Shown: positions 12,815 through 14,474 of the stretch, piece after piece
Layout: every line of letters starts with the position of its first letter
How positions within the stretch are numbered: the stretch's first letter is position 1
Assembly: GCA_964371745.1 (NCBI GenBank)
Contig: CAYJNS010000023.1
Location: 1-14,474 of the forward strand
DNA length: 14,474 nucleotides
Origin: CAKOSP01 sp964371745
GTDB taxonomy: Bacteria > Bacillota_I > Bacilli_A > RF39 > UBA660
Reading direction: 5' to 3'
The notes under the pieces: model-generated
The model's database searches: none
What the model was told of the DNA's origin: nothing
What the model saw: the letters and a program-made list of their open reading frames with translations, nothing else
Program-made: the position numbers and the translations under genes

Positions 12815-14474
12815 TTATTTATTTCTTCTTCTTTCTAAAATCTTTTTATTAAAATTAATTAACCTTTTTTGATTTTGTTTTTCTAATAATATGTCTATTT
12901 TTTTTATTTCATTATACATTTTTATATTATCAATAATTAATACAACATTTTTCATTGGTATATTTCCTATAAAATTATCTTCTTCAGACACAACTGTTAT
13001 AATTCCTTTAGCCTCTAATCTTTTTATATTTATATAAGATGTATCTACAGTTGCGTTAGCCAATATTTTTTTACCACTTTTACTTGCTATAATCATTTTT
13101 GCATAAATCTCTTTAGCTGCTTCCAGTACCGCAATATTTATATGTGTTGCTACTGGCTCATTTTTTTCTGCATTTAAACTATTAATAATTCCTAAATCTT
13201 CAATACTCAAACTATCTTTAGTTTCTTCATAAATTATATACCAATCTAAATCTTTACTATATATAATTTCCAAATCATTTTTTTCACATCCATATGCATT
13301 TGATAATTCACTAATAGTATTAACATTATAGTAGTTAATTAATTTTTGATTTTCTTTAAATACAATGTTTTCTATATTTCTAATTCTCATAATATCTTCT
13401 TCTGTAATATCATTTCCTTTTTTATTCACAAGTTCTCTATTAAAACAATAAAATATTTTGTTTTCATAATTAGTTTGTTTTCTCTCATATGCATTTTTTA
13501 ATAAATATTGCGTTGTTGAATCCAGCCATAAATTCTCTAAATTTTCCTTTGGTTTTACATTACTAGTTTTAATTAAATTAGATTTATTTAAAAGATTCAA
13601 ATCATTATGGCCAACGCCAACCGTAACTTCTGTTATTTGTGATTTATCCATTGCTTCACTATCTATAATTTGTTTTTTATAAAGATTTTCTAATAACGCT
13701 TTGTTTTCATCAATTAATTTTTTAGCAGCTTCTTTATAAATTTCTAATATTTTATTTTCTTCTTTATCTTCCAGTAAACAAGTTGAAGGTACTTCTATAT
13801 TATCAAAACATATTCTGTTATTATTTCTCCATACCCAAGATTGAGCCACTATTTTTTCTACTTCATTGGTTTCTTTATTAATTTGCTCAACAATAAATAT
13901 AGCACCATTTTTTTCTAATGCAGCATGATATATACAACCTTCTCCTACATCATTTATTTTTTGACAGCATGTAGTTATATTACCAGCTAAAATAGTTAAA
14001 GGATCATCGCATCTTACAATTTTTCCTCTAAATCCCTTTGTTCTCACTTCTATTTGAGGTATTGTTTTACACTTCTTTAATCGAGATTTTAAATATAATT
14101 TTTTAGCCTTTTCAAAATCCTTTTGTATTAAACCTGCAAGCTTTGCTTCTTTTGAAAAATTTTGCACGTTAATTTCTGAGTTACTATATTCTTGGTTATT
14201 AATAATTCCTACTAAATAACTAAATGAAGCCTTGTTATCATCTATTTTTGTTCTTATAAAAGGATTTTTATATAAAGATTCAAATGATCTATATACTTTA
14301 GGAAATTCTATATATAAATTAGTATTTATTATACTATTAATATTTTTTTGAAAGTATTCATTTGCTTTTTCAAAATAATTTCCATTTAAACTAGAAAATA
14401 ATTTTTCCATTTTTTCAAAAGTAAATATTAATTTTTCACCTATATTACACAATGTTTTAGGGTTTATATTTTTG
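12815..14474 (-). CDS. Large unrecognised protein with TCCQ...AQSWVWR...FDNIE core, 5' partial
   Basis: The frame is open to the right edge: 552 residues are visible, and residues KNINPKT precede the first TTG codon at 14452, so the true start is probably outside the window. The core lies at about 145-227. RTKGFRGKIVRC leads to LAGNITTCCQKINDVGEGC, then GAIFIVE, IVAQSWVWR and ICFDNIEVP. This conserved-looking, Cys/Trp-rich block faintly recalls the catalytic-like block of PcfJ-type mobile-element proteins, but I cannot assign a family. Flanks are helical and Lys/Asn-rich. A motif-like VGVGHNDLN occurs near 285, and the last 80 residues include a possible winged-helix region and a very basic tail (ERRRNK). 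No membrane segment or signal peptide was seen. The function is unknown. Confidence 0.75.
   Translation of the reverse strand, partial: KNINPKTLCNIGEKLIFTFEKMEKLFSSLNGNYFEKANEYFQKNINSIINTNLYIEFPKVYRSFESLYKNPFIRTKIDDNKASFSYLVGIINNQEYSNSEINVQNFSKEAKLAGLIQKDFEKAKKLYLKSRLKKCKTIPQIEVRTKGFRGKIVRCDDPLTILAGNITTCCQKINDVGEGCIYHAALEKNGAIFIVEQINKETNEVEKIVAQSWVWRNNNRICFDNIEVPSTCLLEDKEENKILEIYKEAAKKLIDENKALLENLYKKQIIDSEAMDKSQITEVTVGVGHNDLNLLNKSNLIKTSNVKPKENLENLWLDSTTQYLLKNAYERKQTNYENKIFYCFNRELVNKKGNDITEEDIMRIRNIENIVFKENQKLINYYNVNTISELSNAYGCEKNDLEIIYSKDLDWYIIYEETKDSLSIEDLGIINSLNAEKNEPVATHINIAVLEAAKEIYAKMIIASKSGKKILANATVDTSYINIKRLEAKGIITVVSEEDNFIGNIPMKNVVLIIDNIKMYNEIKKIDILLEKQNQKRLINFNKKILERRRNK

Noticed and set aside
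14450..14452. TTG at 14452 as the start of the rightmost gene
   Set aside because: No binding site precedes it and the frame stays open to the window edge, so the gene is more likely 5' partial.
1..14474. CRISPR arrays, tRNA or rRNA genes, insertion sequences, integrases
   Set aside because: No regularly spaced repeats, cloverleaf-like or rRNA-like sequence, transposase motif or terminal inverted repeats were seen by eye on either strand.

Overview
The window is very AT-rich. Ribosome binding sites are strong and G-rich, and promoters are close to the sigma-A consensus, several with an extended -10. Genes are packed tightly and most lie on the minus strand. TGA is a true stop: rbfA ends in TGA overlapping the truB ATG, uvsE ends in TGA, and the tryptophans checked use TGG. 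This fits a low-GC Bacillota/Bacilli-type genome using code 11 and argues against a Mycoplasma using code 4. The two 10-N runs suggest a draft or metagenome assembly. An uncultured gut lineage is an inference only.

Layout, left to right. (1) Positions 1-892 hold the 5' part of a membrane histidine kinase gene (minus strand, runs off the left edge). It starts from a promoter embedded in the terminator of the next gene. (2) Positions 949-2547 encode a PlsC-like acyltransferase with a long C-terminal extension and its own perfect sigma-A promoter. (3) Positions 2605-7541 are the classic translation/transcription operon, transcribed leftward as rimP-nusA-rnpM(ylxR)-infB-rbfA-truB. It is driven by an extended -10 promoter and a GC-rich 5' leader at about 7560-7610. 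The ylxQ gene usually found between ylxR and infB is absent, and RimP consists of its N-terminal domain only.

(4) Positions 7640-10745 are the accessory part: three leftward genes of no certain function. They are a Clp-family ATPase with the N-domain and only the first AAA+ module, a 165-residue protein ending in an AT-hook-like RGRKP tail, and an unrecognised protein of about 290 residues. The first two have nearly identical promoter cassettes (37 of 39 bases). Two assembly gaps fall inside the first and third of these genes, and both can be closed in frame.

(5) Position 10786 begins uvsE (UV damage endonuclease), the only convincing plus-strand gene. (6) The right end holds leftward genes: a 38-residue membrane protein, a UPF0316 membrane protein, a zinc-ribbon membrane protein, and a large unrecognised protein with a TCCQ...AQSWVWR...FDNIE core that runs off the right edge. 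No rRNA, tRNA, CRISPR array, insertion sequence or gene-free stretch above 300 bases was seen.
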